Source of the DNA: JABDGZ01 sp964483785
GTDB taxonomy: Bacteria; Omnitrophota; Gorgyraeia; Zapsychrales; Fredricksoniimonadaceae
Length of the DNA stretch: 64,000 nt
Assembly: GCA_964483785.1 (NCBI GenBank)
Contig: CAZACW010000001.1
Span: forward strand, 1-64,000
Reading direction: 5' to 3'
The position numbers and the translations under genes were made by a program. Each line of letters starts with the position of its first letter. Within the stretch, counting starts at the first letter, position 1. This document shows positions 46,301-53,600 of the stretch, one piece after another. The notes under the pieces were generated by a model, which did no database searches, was not told the DNA's origin, and saw nothing but the letters and a program-made list of their open reading frames with translations.

Positions 46301-49300
46301 GGTCCTTGGTATGGGGCACCAGGTGATTGAGCAGCTCCTCCCTGCTTCTGCGGCCGTGTAGACCGAAACGCTGTTCTCCAGCCTGCGGCTGTGAGCGTCC
46401 GGCTACCCATTGACGGTAGTCTTGCACGATCGGCATTTGATTATTCCATGGGGCCGCGCACCAATACGATTTGGCCCTTTCCAACGGATGCTGATGGCTG
46501 ATATGCCCCCGCGGAATACCGAAATATCTTAAATTCGCTCTGTGATCATATCCCCCTAAGTTCAAGCGGGGATCAACGGCAAACAGATGGTCCGGCTTGG
46601 CCCCGAAACGGTTGATGGCGGCGATGGCCGGCTGGGGATGGCTGACCCAGACCATGGCGCCGTCAGCGCTTCGCATGATCAACCAAAGCGCCTGCCTATT
46701 ATTAGAGTAGAATAAACTGCGGTAATGAGGGCCATAAAGATTTTCATGGCCCATATATTCGTTGATGAATCCGGCCTCAAAATCCGGCCCATATCCATCC
46801 AGGGTGTACTGACTTGCGGGATCTTCTGGATTAGTGAAGCCTGCAATCATCAGCGCCTGCCTTGTTCCATTTCTTCTTACGATTGTGAAGTCCGCTACTT
46901 CGGGTGCGATCTGGGACCCGGTGTCTTTTAATATGGGGTTGGATATCCCCTCTTTGTCGGTGTACAGCTCCTCAGCCCCCATCCCCCGGATGGCCTGGAT
47001 GAACTCGTCAATTTCAAAAGGAAGATCAATGGCCTGCTCGCCGAAATTGCTTTTGCCGATCCAGTCAAAATTTTCATTGAAGGTGCTGTCGCGATGGGTG
47101 GGGATGCGCGGCAGCGCGGCTGAGGCGCTGAACATAAGCTTTCTTAAATTTAATTCCAGGTTGCCCTGATCATTGGGCCGCACCAAATACACGACCACGA
47201 ACGCCCTGGGGAAGCTATGGCCGTTATCTTCCAAAGCGGGCCGTGAACAAAAATAGGTTGCCCCCGCATAATCTTTTTCATATACGGGCGGGAAAGTCCT
47301 GAATATCTGATCAATTTGATCTTGGGTCAAATCCGCATCATTTTCAAACCATAAATTAGGCGCAAGGGCCCTGAATTTGTCCGTGACCTTGGTATCGGCC
47401 TGCACCGGCGCGCCCTTATCCTGGGACGGTTCTGCCGTGCCCATGACAGCCTCGATCGCCCTGGCCTCAGTGGTCTGCAATTGAGCGATCCTATCGTTGA
47501 CCAATCCAACCAGCCCAGGCTGACCCTTTTGCGTAAAATCTGTAAGAACGCTTTCAATGCCAACCAATCTTGTTAAAAGCGCGCTGATTGTTTCTTCCTC
47601 GTGCTGGCCCACAATCCTTCTTAATCGTCCAACAGCTTCTCTCATTTCCCGTATAGCTCTTTGCTGAACCCCAAACGCGGTGATTTTTTGGGCTCCGTAT
47701 TGGGCAAGTCTTTCCTGCAAGGCATTGGCCAGGGTCAATGGCTGTTGGCCAAAGGCAATGACTTGGCCGATGGCTGAATGGGCCCAGCGAACAGCCTCAC
47801 GCACTTGGTCTTCGATGGTATTGATCAATCGCGAGGCGGCCAAAAGCCTCTCGCGCTTCTCCTGGGCTGTCCTTGCCATTTCTTCTTGTTCCTGGGCTTC
47901 CTTGATTGCGCGGTTTTGAGCTCCGGCCCTGTTTCGGATCAAGGTATTGGTCCCTTGAACTTCCGCTTGCAGTTCCCGCCAGGCTGCCCACACCCAGGAA
48001 ATATTTCTGTCTAAATCTTCCCTGGCCATGGACATTTCCGGCAAGGCCTGGACCGTGGTTTCCCATCGGCCTGCATTTTCTTCGATTTTCAGCGCAGACG
48101 CAGGTCCTGAAATATCTTCAGTCACGACCCTGACAAAATCCCGATAAACCGCAACAAGTTCATCCGTTGTTCTTGCATTGTTCACGCGCCTGGCATACGG
48201 CTCATGTATGGCCCTTGCTTTTTTAGTAAGTTCTTGCAGCGTGACCAAGGCGGCGCTGGATTCAGAAAAGGCTGTTCCAAATGCTTCTTGGCTTGTTTCC
48301 ACCTGCGCCTCAGCAGGGGCCGGGGTTGCGCTGCTTGCTTGGCGTGCGCGGTTTTGCTCATATTTTATGGCCCCTTGTATCTGCACTTCGACTCTTTGAA
48401 CATGTTCAGGATTGGCTATCCATTGCCAACTATCGGGGACTTCCTTATCACCCGCTTCTTTGAAAGGATTGATTGTGCTTTTGAGGGTCTGCAGCTGGCC
48501 GATCAAGGCGCGTATCTCTGCTTTAAATGCTTCATGGGTCAAGGTGCTCAACAAATTTTCAAGGCTATCAATATATCCTTGAACGGCCCCAACCGTTAGA
48601 TCTTGCGGCTGGGCCAATACTCTTGCCGTCTGGGCCTTGGCTCCTTCTACTGCGCCTCTTTGCCGTCTTTCTTCACGTTCTAATGCTTGGACATTTTCTG
48701 CGCGAAGCCCTGCCGCATGGGCCTGCACCTGGGCCAGGGCTGTTTCTGCCCTTGATCTTAAGCTCTCAATTCTTGCTTCAATGCCGGGAATGATCTGGGC
48801 CTTACTGCCTGCCTCGGCTAAGAGCCTCGTATAAGTAGGAATATTTCTTTGCAGTTCGGCCAACGGTGCATCGACCCTGCCTTGCTTAAAAGCCCCCGTA
48901 AGGGCTGCTATACGTTCTGCTATAGCCAGGTCAGTGATATGGGATAAATCCTGATCATCCGTCATCTCTTTTACTGTTTGCTCCACAGTATCCAGGATCC
49001 CGTTGCTTTCATGACGTACTCTGTTTTCCAAGGCCGTAAGCTGCGCTTCGCGCAATTGTGTAAGCGCAAGATTAATTGATCCCTCGGTTTCACGCGCAAC
49101 AATGGGTCCTGTCGGGACATCCTGCATTAAATCTGTTGTTGATAATTCCCTGGCAATGCCGTTCACAATCCTGTGCGCCTGCGCGCGCCCTGCTGACTCC
49201 TCCTGTCTTTCTTGGGCGTTAGCTTCCAGCCAGCTGTCAAATGTTCTCCTTCCAGCGGCTGATAGCGCCTCGATTCGGGCATTGTCCCTGGCCCTTCGGG

Positions 49301-50519
49301 CGCTGGCTGTCCTGCTTCTTTCGATGGCACGCTTTAATTCTAACCTTAACATCAACCTCTCAAAGCTCTGGCGAGCTGCTTGTAACCCTTCTTCAGTTTC
49401 AAAACCAGTTGTGGCCATCTGTCCATGCCAGAATTCTCCGGTTTGTTTATCGCCTTCTTGGACAAAAGGATTGGCTTCCGGCTTCTGTTCCATGGGCTTC
49501 TCTTCTATGCGAATCCTTACCGCGTGGGCCTGCACCTGGGCCAGGGCTGTTGCCGCCCCTGATCTTAAGCTCTCAATTCTTGCTTCAATGCCGGGAATGA
49601 TCTGGGCCTTACTGCCTGCCTCGGCTAAGAGCCTCGTATAAGTAGGAATATTTCTTTGCAGTTCGGCCAACGGTGCATCGACCCTGCCTTGCTTAAAAGC
49701 CCCCGTAAGGGCTGCTATACGTTCTGCTATAGCCAGGTCAGTGATATGGGATAAATCCTGATCATCCGTCATCTCTTTTACTGTTTGCTCCACAGTATCC
49801 AGGATCCCGTTGCTTTCATGACGTACTCTGTTTTCCAAGGCCGTAAGCTGCGCTTCGCGCAATTGTGTAAGCGCAAGATTAATTGATCCCTCGGTTTCAC
49901 GCGCAACAATGGGTCCTGTCGGGACATCCTGCATTAAATCTGTCATTGATAATTCCCTGGCAATGCCAGCCGCAATTCTGTGCGCCTGCACGCGCCTGGC
50001 CGCTTCCCTCTGCCTCCCTTGGACATTCGCTTCCAGCCAATTGTCGAACGCTTCTCTTTCAGCGGCTGATTGTACCTTGATTCCGGCAATATCCCTGGCC
50101 CTTCGGGCGCTGGCTGTTTTGCTTCTTTCGATGGCACGCTTTAATTCTAACCTTAACATCAACCTCTCAAAGCTCTGGCGAGCTGCTTGTAACCCTTCTT
50201 CAGTTTCAAAACCAGTTGTGGCCATCTGTCCATGCCAGAATTCTCCGGTTTGTTTATCGCCTTCTTGGACAAAAGGATTGGCTTCCGGCTTCTGTTCCAA
50301 GGGCTTCTCTTCTTGCCTGGCCGCTTCTCCAGTCAATGCCCTGGCTGCCGCCTCTTGCCGGATTTGCTCTTGTTCAACATCAATGGCCATGATTAATTCA
50401 AAAATATCATCGATCTCTTGATTTAAAGCCTCCTGCAATTCTGCGGCCCTTAATTCTTCTGCGTCTCTTTGCCGTCTTTCTTCACGTTCTAATGCTTGGA
50501 CATTTTCTGCGCGAAGCCC
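34323..50519 (-). CDS. Giant multidomain envelope protein, C-terminal part (after gap)
   Basis: The frame is open from the first base after the N run (50519) to TGA at 34325-34323, giving 5,398 residues. It is the continuation of the coding sequence at 50620-64000, not a separate gene: the first codons (GLRAENVQALEREERRQ) repeat the text at 48710, and an internal TTG at 50438 is not a real start. Domains in order: charged helical repeats (50312-48711), further helices to about 47450, an unrecognised globular domain (47400-46400), an MtlD-like dehydrogenase (45960-44800), a zincin-like LHEMIH motif (44431-44455), a nucleotidyltransferase with beta-helix (44310-43300), a P-loop kinase-like domain (42910-42240), beta-rich segments, two membrane helices (near 41450-41300), a possible acetyltransferase-like fold (41230-40280), many membrane helices (40060-38380) and a long helical tail (37430-34330). 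It is coupled to the PilZ gene. Confidence 0.9.
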   Translation of the reverse strand, partial: GLRAENVQALEREERRQRDAEELRAAELQEALNQEIDDIFELIMAIDVEQEQIRQEAAARALTGEAARQEEKPLEQKPEANPFVQEGDKQTGEFWHGQMATTGFETEEGLQAARQSFERLMLRLELKRAIERSKTASARRARDIAGIKVQSAAEREAFDNWLEANVQGRQREAARRVQAHRIAAGIARELSMTDLMQDVPTGPIVARETEGSINLALTQLREAQLTALENRVRHESNGILDTVEQTVKEMTDDQDLSHITDLAIAERIAALTGAFKQGRVDAPLAELQRNIPTYTRLLAEAGSKAQIIPGIEARIESLRSGAATALAQVQAHAVRIRIEEKPMEQKPEANPFVQEGDKQTGEFWHGQMATTGFETEEGLQAARQSFERLMLRLELKRAIERSRTASARRARDNARIEALSAAGRRTFDSWLEANAQERQEESAGRAQAHRIVNGIARELSTTDLMQDVPTGPIVARETEGSINLALTQLREAQLTALENRVRHESNGILDTVEQTVKEMTDDQDLSHITDLAIAERIAALTGAFKQGRVDAPLAELQRNIPTYTRLLAEAGSKAQIIPGIEARIESLRSRAETALAQVQAHAAGLRAENVQALEREERRQRGAVEGAKAQTARVLAQPQDLTVGAVQGYIDSLENLLSTLTHEAFKAEIRALIGQLQTLKSTINPFKEAGDKEVPDSWQWIANPEHVQRVEVQIQGAIKYEQNRARQASSATPAPAEAQVETSQEAFGTAFSESSAALVTLQELTKKARAIHEPYARRVNNARTTDELVAVYRDFVRVVTEDISGPASALKIEENAGRWETTVQALPEMSMAREDLDRNISWVWAAWRELQAEVQGTNTLIRNRAGAQNRAIKEAQEQEEMARTAQEKRERLLAASRLINTIEDQVREAVRWAHSAIGQVIAFGQQPLTLANALQERLAQYGAQKITAFGVQQRAIREMREAVGRLRRIVGQHEEETISALLTRLVGIESVLTDFTQKGQPGLVGLVNDRIAQLQTTEARAIEAVMGTAEPSQDKGAPVQADTKVTDKFRALAPNLWFENDADLTQDQIDQIFRTFPPVYEKDYAGATYFCSRPALEDNGHSFPRAFVVVYLVRPNDQGNLELNLRKLMFSASAALPRIPTHRDSTFNENFDWIGKSNFGEQAIDLPFEIDEFIQAIRGMGAEELYTDKEGISNPILKDTGSQIAPEVADFTIVRRNGTRQALMIAGFTNPEDPASQYTLDGYGPDFEAGFINEYMGHENLYGPHYRSLFYSNNRQALWLIMRSADGAMVWVSHPQPAIAAINRFGAKPDHLFAVDPRLNLGGYDHRANLRYFGIPRGHISHQHPLERAKSYWCAAPWNNQMPIVQDYRQWVAGRSQPQAGEQRFGLHGRRSREELLNHLVPHTKDQEVTAVFHSILNDAAPYIEFLIRTGLIQVTAQPGFLSEHLPVTDVRLVAGKDDAIIHQHTLSIGELDYDRLPLLVILLHEWIELLTNNHETALQFHDPQANEAWKTELQRRRTSTKKAVVIGIGAIARGYLADMLQQSNYAITFVDRHEDSVAFVEGHGGYNLWLLGNEYPAAYQVSQNKRVYASALNIHDVQAVSTIVAADIVFVSIYGSTNGEVSEVLSRALAQRISQEDPRPLNVIVIANTPGADTELRGLILARGELQEVIPRAQELLGVSSGLIDRIVPFSRTVTSRSRRRQTNQDNAFMVVENYSAGLQVSARGWKGPQELVSDISELTFVQDMDEARLQKLYTLNTAHAVAAFLGHLRGYTYIHEAMEDLYIRMAVEHVLNGVLDVHPDWEDEASQKIIARLRNPEMFDPILRVARSPLNKLAGHERLIGVAVEFADKGLALNDICAAIAAALMYDDPREPQALVLAEQMGFSKNGWEELVHGFLRKTSGLDQEYLPIIDGVIAQIRLFLVYQDLKKRNERLDTAQAHWNDHINVVAPNVFRVARFHQPRSTAVTGPFAGYMDRFHERAPFHDVQEETLRDLFVELLKTGHFQPHIVVHVKEISPEAVVLYLHEMIHLSRLYHDHLTFTLVVEQDVNQFNHDFPSTYHSIHEVLGRPGRRGLLARPIIHVADAGWKTRNSPMTLFHQYQGLMPYNHERTYVHQVILNAGALLLQLPHYGQRHYLVVPSDGIFSFGQVEVNEQSPLTLALYPTQEDNLANKVIAATEGGRVTGVLAKPDQGLYQRCMAPAQAAGAEAGRGLWTLPFLHLWRKDSLERFLQELNDTPMEGSDTSLLELPADFFAAVIEGLFTQDEQAWIERKPAGMDQEDWLNIREIAGRHLQSEGQQVAFLSIEHGSFVDEGHSHAYKERVRGEIRSQGLVSNLKKYPGVEMAGAHGLRGGRIIVRGSGMLTIGDNVTLDNVIIDLEEGGRLAIPSGWVLRDSFVCPACVFEGENGFLNAVLSRRGQMVYPAERQSFAGEAETIMIMARDDQGEVRQVRVTIPYNATRQDIDTLNFEGLRETGLNYRQLQQRIDIVTQQDNIHLLEALIDQEIRSTGLVLERNYQDIGYQEFVSNTAERVVHQQLRGQPIFVTVSARQGAGKTYLAYALKAELESRGKHVIVYEEDFVHKPRSERERLRQEQPEEWLKHRQTWHRWDKYREDMERLRRAAVLAKDQGSQDIKIEGIYRPQDGLTHHEQSYQVHADTIFIVTGFFIDDNSKYEFPSGPGNRLKVYLDISLAESLSVKLDRDFWRDPDDIINLHNTVYFPAFFEYSTIFDPYTSADIAAAVDITDRGRVRVIDRQFREIGSAEGMAPVTFVNRPMVEYQNRTVRIRTEVLVSPGYAVLARVHHPDGPRDIYHTVDLVNAGWRTFATFETDRSMGEQLTVDLLAMPQATAVRILQHPREAGSHEHEFISMKAAGVEEAIVRPIQVQSARFIRSNLTRRRDTRQPAAIAAVSLPEGTTVLAWVQQPDGDWAFERPVVKVDERLIRHVARYTTALGPGQNKTLTFVILKDSQEDDLQVLTDQRREAQRRGTLQQFDREHESIWLGRDMTLTGAENPASASDQNGARLHTPSWAMAIAVLFTLVLHGGAAFVLPVVLGLALLAGLWGIYRLGILSNSGLSAYLAQRSAKQRQAELNDYAARRAAWFTFLEEYYAMVRRQLLENEPLREIFIYRNDVPAELHPYLDLRFRDQPSIPASELVFVDYGSVRINGKQESVIYRWPLMKEAPRLVALHNQSWRRTPQEKISLDQALAQIAHHPVGHVVAEIPGIQGEDGQPKLGALIWSWRKTLSPDLICAIAEGRLQGTMFASLGGFLRENIDPDGNSMINFAVGAVVPGLFKGLILAQAAQAKKDWVPYVLTLSPYSAKALHEHNGAIQFSFGRIPDGRYEGMDLIVMRYDVDGTVFPVRLYSRTGTRLDRAEIIGHQLALWRFPILRAFIEEVLNSALGEQLDRIAVDTNAQHPLLVQLDQAVDPDKFVLNIRFNDPEGHLTIDDFRSALELARFVPLPESWPAVTEQFDSVQRQSSEATPQAHWAEMALWGLVVLLGAPTLLVMIRVFGGDFLRYAFTHYTEMAGIGLAVVAAGLVLRIIWIAAAFLIGEWRRSMHQRADSQAAVVEKDSGKLGRLLSLAAVFTLAPVLANAAQEQTWSIGSMSWGVELLALVAGFMVTFRPQDIGHKKYRNKGDSAIRYIDTQHNRLLHGGMVLLTFMVLGVVAIADQNNHRHDHGDYGQRDVKGKKRIHRWLLSLIRLIASHPFVKRGAMALAALFAGLVFFSSHAWAQGAQWHVVSSEANAIWQFIYERKFRAEGFLLYGVVFWNFSRLYFEGLDNFSKINWVVLVGSSAVLILKVYAQNHMVYGINDFWVTFILMYLASAGLIKFWRLIRSPQTWSFLGWSTGFVFIPAAAGYFFGLPAPKILYRIFLGQIVFLLIGALLFLTILYLTTTNFSIKKIWQFTGGESKETWDRVRNGTVIAGTLFLGPFVVVLEMDWGLIGFLTDYFGILTALSWSAFIYMFFHNKHVFDHIEKALSEYGSALDPEVKWHIPWSQFQKYGEAGVFKAFIGLFGVVVVGVMHPRLLRFFYWLTRLHLFPFWIIPMNFQNPSRGERDMGTAGFMGNLSVTHRQILSRGGLRPHSLSWTVAQKRMGRSGDVRLTWRYFDDLKINVPAGPFNLYGLNIYYSVYFPKYFIWAQRQKDGSVFIYANQPVLDFLELEYPQELFETLLSIIAEKELLELKLIEESGLQGQEAAEQADRILLERYQGTERRALYTELKEKMMIRLPVHVEVRNNRTVVVEFLFLAVPQGFLSEYWDWLRIVDASTQEEITDLKIEAVRGSRLELTLPRDVPQYSIQFNETHVPTSSKGPALLTPKKITPDSKPINLWGRRIFIGLVLAVLGPAAADAADFTSQIISQAMHTDWSSLILAAASVSAGRIAFPFRVSYHRDFDPDTARPYGTALRRRLDLLARTNDFRTVVKIGENQVHYLAHGRGAVGLKMQINQGSRILVILLYSETGYIENIILGPAFGANAAHNRGFRSRWLSWSNIVRDPEQLEALIANDILRESAVIAEYNQAIFGQEEIFNTLIGAQEVQAGIEQLVHVLAQLQSETDLSNYAARMTSALASPDSQAQAVYKGRAVSALISASLRTLDQAQSEAQLRQVLGLTNGAGPLVEQLISLWGRQQVELHGAAQTLFGLNGYRPAPQALAVADVISTFNLAGEIQSAQLQQALVGGFLDWADARRESDEDLAALIAHELDQGTQGGFEISYLDLMERRHREAAVQPAQETTRQLTAEERFFNEAGFLLDLFLRQPSIRHLETLRDLDGVSSLVREASEHHLSDFREYMARLRRLRQHVGVLRKIQIKGAAFTPQLAVARMLNISEDLTEFAATVSRLNTPRPLPNGRGARNRLSANQVFARNAIIMNGVLAHAVYRRMDYLSKQRPDETANQDWDRGPVLESVGQLKADIRSLCGIYARHPAAAMPAQYWGKTYALLSVHEQELREGAYGPQETLHQVRGTMEIISSLMFHEHKDGQDRLWIDEDRNVARPDVGAHEQAIASRAVALLAGLGFGQGARTYFSFLYPSGEPAPAEIKTDLVQGAPIDMFKFLFSAWMKDVVKEIKSLQEAHELTSAYFIWLDAMHETFIAHQDARLATFVQIVERFEGLASLVEKARSPSDVEQGEKAFQEFRVSLLNPSLLVHTLVNQRLIHLNLSRRQKRRLNKVDLVRLEDREGLAARAYAVRKILDLMRISDAYYGELALITGLMDEYPQEALLDRGFSDDVLQASLEAQTSGLTAEAAEGEFKPALQNLAIELNGNLQWLKGFPRLAEAYEPYLQKAHEYLLGAGVVLTADLNPAEKLRVVYDIFFGMTRLRSFVIEMGGFISPGPGHDELPLETVNPVVNNLRGIIRIFLTGPFLKYVWALRRHSAALPQTADPKPPSERSVRHG
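37454..37516 (-). other. Internal signal-peptide-like segment 3
   Basis: WGRRIFIGLVLAVLGPAAAD then A-AD, with basic residues before the hydrophobic core, followed about 20 residues later by another hydrophobic stretch. Confidence 0.48.
39314..39386 (-). other. Internal signal-peptide-like segment 2
   Basis: KRGAMALAALFAGLVFFSSH then AWA-Q. A basic region (KGKKRIHRW) lies upstream. Textbook type I signal shape. Confidence 0.5.
39728..39792 (-). other. Internal signal-peptide-like segment 1
   Basis: KLGRLLSLAAVFTLAPVLANA followed by AQEQ: basic start, hydrophobic core and A-x-A end, in the middle of the giant protein. A second hydrophobic helix follows closely. Confidence 0.5.
42240..42910 (-). 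other. P-loop kinase-like domain
   Basis: IFVTVSARQGAGKTYLAYAL contains a Walker A (G-A-G-K-T), followed by VIVYEEDF and, later, ADTIFIVTGFFIDD in the Walker B region. The arrangement resembles uridine kinase/phosphoribulokinase-type enzymes. Confidence 0.6.
43300..44310 (-). other. Sugar-1-phosphate nucleotidyltransferase-like domain with beta-helix
   Basis: HVADAGWKTRNSPMT resembles the G-x-x-TR-x-x-P-x-T signature loop; VPSDGIFSF suggests the acidic metal loop. It ends with hexapeptide-like RIIVRGSGMLTIGDNVTLDN. The layout recalls fucose-1-phosphate guanylyltransferase and related pyrophosphorylases. The signature is imperfect, so activity is uncertain. Confidence 0.5.
44800..45960 (-). 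other. Mannitol-1-phosphate 5-dehydrogenase-like domain
   Basis: About 385 residues, the length of a whole MtlD. It contains a Rossmann start AVVIGIGAIARGYL, the polyol-dehydrogenase catalytic pattern KLYTLNTAHAVAAFLG (Lys, Asn, His at the expected spacing, 45237-45272), RNPEMFDPILRVARSPLNKL and AAIAAALMYDDP. MtlD interconverts mannitol-1-phosphate and fructose-6-phosphate with NAD. It is flanked by LHEWIEL (46044-46080) and LHEMIH motifs. Confidence 0.8.
48711..49505 (-). repeat. Tandem coding repeat, unit A
   Basis: One copy of a 269-residue helical module starting EEKPMEQKPEANPFVQEGDK and ending AQVQAHAA. Its first block (FERLMLRLELKRAIER) and last block (TDLMQDVPTGPIVARETE onward) are almost identical in DNA to unit B, while the middle (around 49290-49150) has diverged. 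A more distant third form is seen at about 48475-48350 (INPFKEAGDKEVPDSWQW). Confidence 0.9.
49506..50312 (-). repeat. Tandem coding repeat, unit B
   Basis: 807 nt (269 codons) from EEKPLEQKPEANP to the same point in unit A. Highly charged, Ala/Glu/Arg/Gln-rich helical sequence with probable coiled coil. A further copy of its second half begins at 50731-50620 and is cut by the assembly gap. Confidence 0.9.
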
Positions 50520-50619
50520 NNNNNNNNNNNNNNNNNNNNNNNNNNNNNNNNNNNNNNNNNNNNNNNNNNNNNNNNNNNNNNNNNNNNNNNNNNNNNNNNN
50601 NNNNNNNNNNNNNNNNNNN
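50520..50619. other. Assembly gap of exactly 100 N inside tandem repeat
   Basis: A round-number placeholder. Flanks match 48710 and 49082 in the intact repeat, so the missing segment corresponds to 48711-49081, 371 nt. A 371-nt fill changes the frame by the one base needed to join the two halves of the giant gene. More than one repeat unit could be missing. Confidence 0.92.
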
Positions 50620-53600
50620 CCTCGGTTTCACGCGCAACAATGGGTCCTGTCGGGACATCCTGCATTAAATCTGTCATTGATAATTCCCTGGCAATGCCGG
50701 TCACAATTCTGTGCGCCTGCACGCGCATGGCCGCTTCCTCCTGCCTCTCTTGGACAGCTTCTGCAATTTCACTTGCGCTTTCATCCAATTTTCCTGAGGC
50801 AAGTTCTAACCTGGCCCTGAGAGTGGAAATCTTATTTCTGATTGGTCCTTCTGTGATGGCGCCGCGGTTGACTAAATTCGCCCGGCTTCTATCAATCGTT
50901 TGTTGTACGACCGCGCGCGTAGCTTCATTGACACGATTGAACCTTTGGCGACTACCGATCAGCTTCAGTTGTTCATTCACAGCTTCTGCAATTTCCCGCT
51001 GACGGTCAAATTCCGCATAATCTGCCTCGAGGGACATTTGGGTGATAGGCTCAACGGTCCTGATGATGAAATGAATACTGCCGAATTCTATGCCGATGAT
51101 TTCATCCGGCGCCAGGGCGCGGGGGCCGTGCGGCGTATCAATATGGATGACCAGACGGCCATGGTCGATATCTTCTCTAATATGCGCCCTGGCTTGGTCT
51201 TGGTCTGGCTCAGGTATATTGACGCCCTGCATGATCAGTCTGTAATTACCGTCATCCCTGCGCTCAACGCGGTCAAGAGGTACAGGTAGATTGGCATCCA
51301 GAGGACGCTGCAGCCTTTGCGCCAGCCGCTGCCTTACTTGCGGGCCAATGACGACGCTGATCGGCCTTGCGGGAACTTGCTGCTGTTGCCGACGGGACCG
51401 GGCTTGCGGCAAAGAACGCGCCATCACCGCTTCCACTTTATCCAGCTTCAGATGAGCATTTTCAAATTCCCTTTGGGACATGAAGGTCTGAGCTTCAGTC
51501 ACCAGAGAACGGACATCGGCTATACGCCCCATGGCCTCATAATTTTCATGATGGAAATCCAGCAGACCCGCTTCCCATATCAACATCTCATTATAAAGCT
51601 CATTGAAACGCCGCCTTAATTCCCCGCGTTCAGACAGGCTTAAAATTTTATAGATAATGGCCGCAAGATACATGGACCCGAAGAGCAGGCCCATGAAGAC
51701 AAACAATTGGTTCTGGCTTAATAAAAATTTCCTCGTGTCCGCGGCAAAGGTGATGATGGCCGGCAGCGGGGAAATCAAGAACCAGATGACAACAGGGCTT
51801 GAAATGGACAAATGCCGCAGATACTCTGATCGGATGCGCTGGATCTCATGAGGCCTTAAAAGACTGTGTAAAGGCAACCCCAACAATCTCCCTGCCGGCG
51901 CCAGCAGCCTGACGAAGAAAGCCACGGGAAGCCAGAGCCGGTCGGAAATGATCTTGGCTATCCAAAGCACTGTCAGGACCATGGCCTTCAAAAGCGCTAA
52001 AATGCCAAATCCCGATGAGAAAGACGGCGGATTCCTCTCAATTAACGGCCCCCAGAACCAGGAATATAATTTGCCGATCAGCGCTACGGTCAACACGGCT
52101 GAAACCCAGGCGGCTATTCCGCCCTGCCTCATCAGCCCGGCCAGCACCGCATAGAGGAGCCCGACGCTCAGCCAAGCCGCGAGATGAGTAAGAGGCTCCA
52201 GGATTTTCTTCTTCCCTTCCAAATGCCCCAGCTTCACCGACATGGTCAAGGACCCCTGCATCGCGCCTACATAAAACATAAGGCCTGAAAGAAGCAATAA
52301 TACGTTTTTCTCGTCGCCCAAGGAAATGATCACCAGAACGCCTGAAACAAACAAGGCCAGGCCCATCAAGTGCGTTGTCCTGTTATTGACCAGCGGATGG
52401 GCGCTCCTGCCGCGGCTGTCCTCGGCAAAAACGGTGATCCTGTTCATATCAACACCCCTGAAATCCGTAGCATTGGCCCCGGACAAATCAAATTTCGGAG
52501 ACTGCCTGACGCTTTGGGAAAGGAATTGGATCATGGACAAGGGGCTGAACAATATAACGTCCTTGCCGCGGGTGGAAATCCACTGGCTTAAGCCCAGGAT
52601 AAACCCGCCGGCCCAAAGCGCAATGATGGTCCAGGACATCATCTCTGATGGGGTCATGGTCAAATATCCCATGTCTATCGCGTATTTCAAGCCGAGCCAG
52701 GTCACGAGGCCCGCGACCAAACTGTGTTTATTCTTGAATCCGGCGCTTTCCATGTAGGCGGCCAGGCCCGCAAAGGTCAAAATTTGATTAAAAATAAGGC
52801 CGATGTTCCAGAGAATCATGTCCACCCCGGTAAACGGCAAGAAACCGAATAAAATGGCAATCGGGGTCAAGGCAGAATTTAAAATCGCATAGAGGACAAA
52901 CCCGAAGAACCGGCCGTTGCTTTCGCGCACTTCCTTGGCTGTCATGCTGATGGGGCCGTAATCCGAGATCTGCTGCATAATGGGACTGCTTTTCATCTGG
53001 ACATATCCGCCGGCCCAGCGCGGCGGGGCAATATATAAATCTGAGTGGGAATAGGTTTCGCGGATCTTATGCGGGAAGCTCTTAGACTGAATAAAGCTCG
53101 GGCGATAGCCCAAGGCGATCATGGTATGCGTGGCCTGGGTCACGGCCCAGATGTCCTCAGAGATCCCCGGCGCGTGCGGGGCAAAACCAATGAGACCGTA
53201 GTTAACGGCCCAGTATCTCTGGTACCAGCTCAGACGGCTGCGGTTTAAGGAAGTCAAGGGTTTCAAGGTGGCATCCCGGTGCATGAAGGCCCGCACGCTC
53301 ATCCCATAAGTATTGCGCAGCTGGTTCTCCCAGCCGGTCCCGATGGATTCGCCGGCGGCCCCGCCGAAATTCATCACCCCGCGCAAAATGGCGCGGTGCC
53401 CCTCTTCGATCAGGCGGCTGTATTGGCCCATGGGCGTATTCACGTTGGTGGTGCCGCGGCCTGGCACGACAATCACCAAATCCTCATTGCCGCGCAAATT
53501 CATCAGATCATAGTTATGTTCTTCGACGTCGTTATTGACCGCGCCGCGGTCAATGATCTTCATGGTCGTCATGCCCAAAACAACATCCGCGGGTGCGGCA

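Noticed and set aside
50438..50438. TTG at 50438 as a gene start
   Set aside because: The frame continues upstream to the assembly gap with sequence identical to an internal repeat; there is no promoter or ribosome-binding site.
50489..50519. Stop codon just beyond the N run ending the upstream half
   Set aside because: It is read in a frame set by the arbitrary 100-N length; the repeat comparison shows the true frame is another one.
48711..50731. CRISPR array
   Set aside because: Repeats are about 807 nt, coding and without short unique spacers.
50496..51002. Plus-strand frame running through the N run
   Set aside because: Antisense to the repeat region and bridged by undefined bases.
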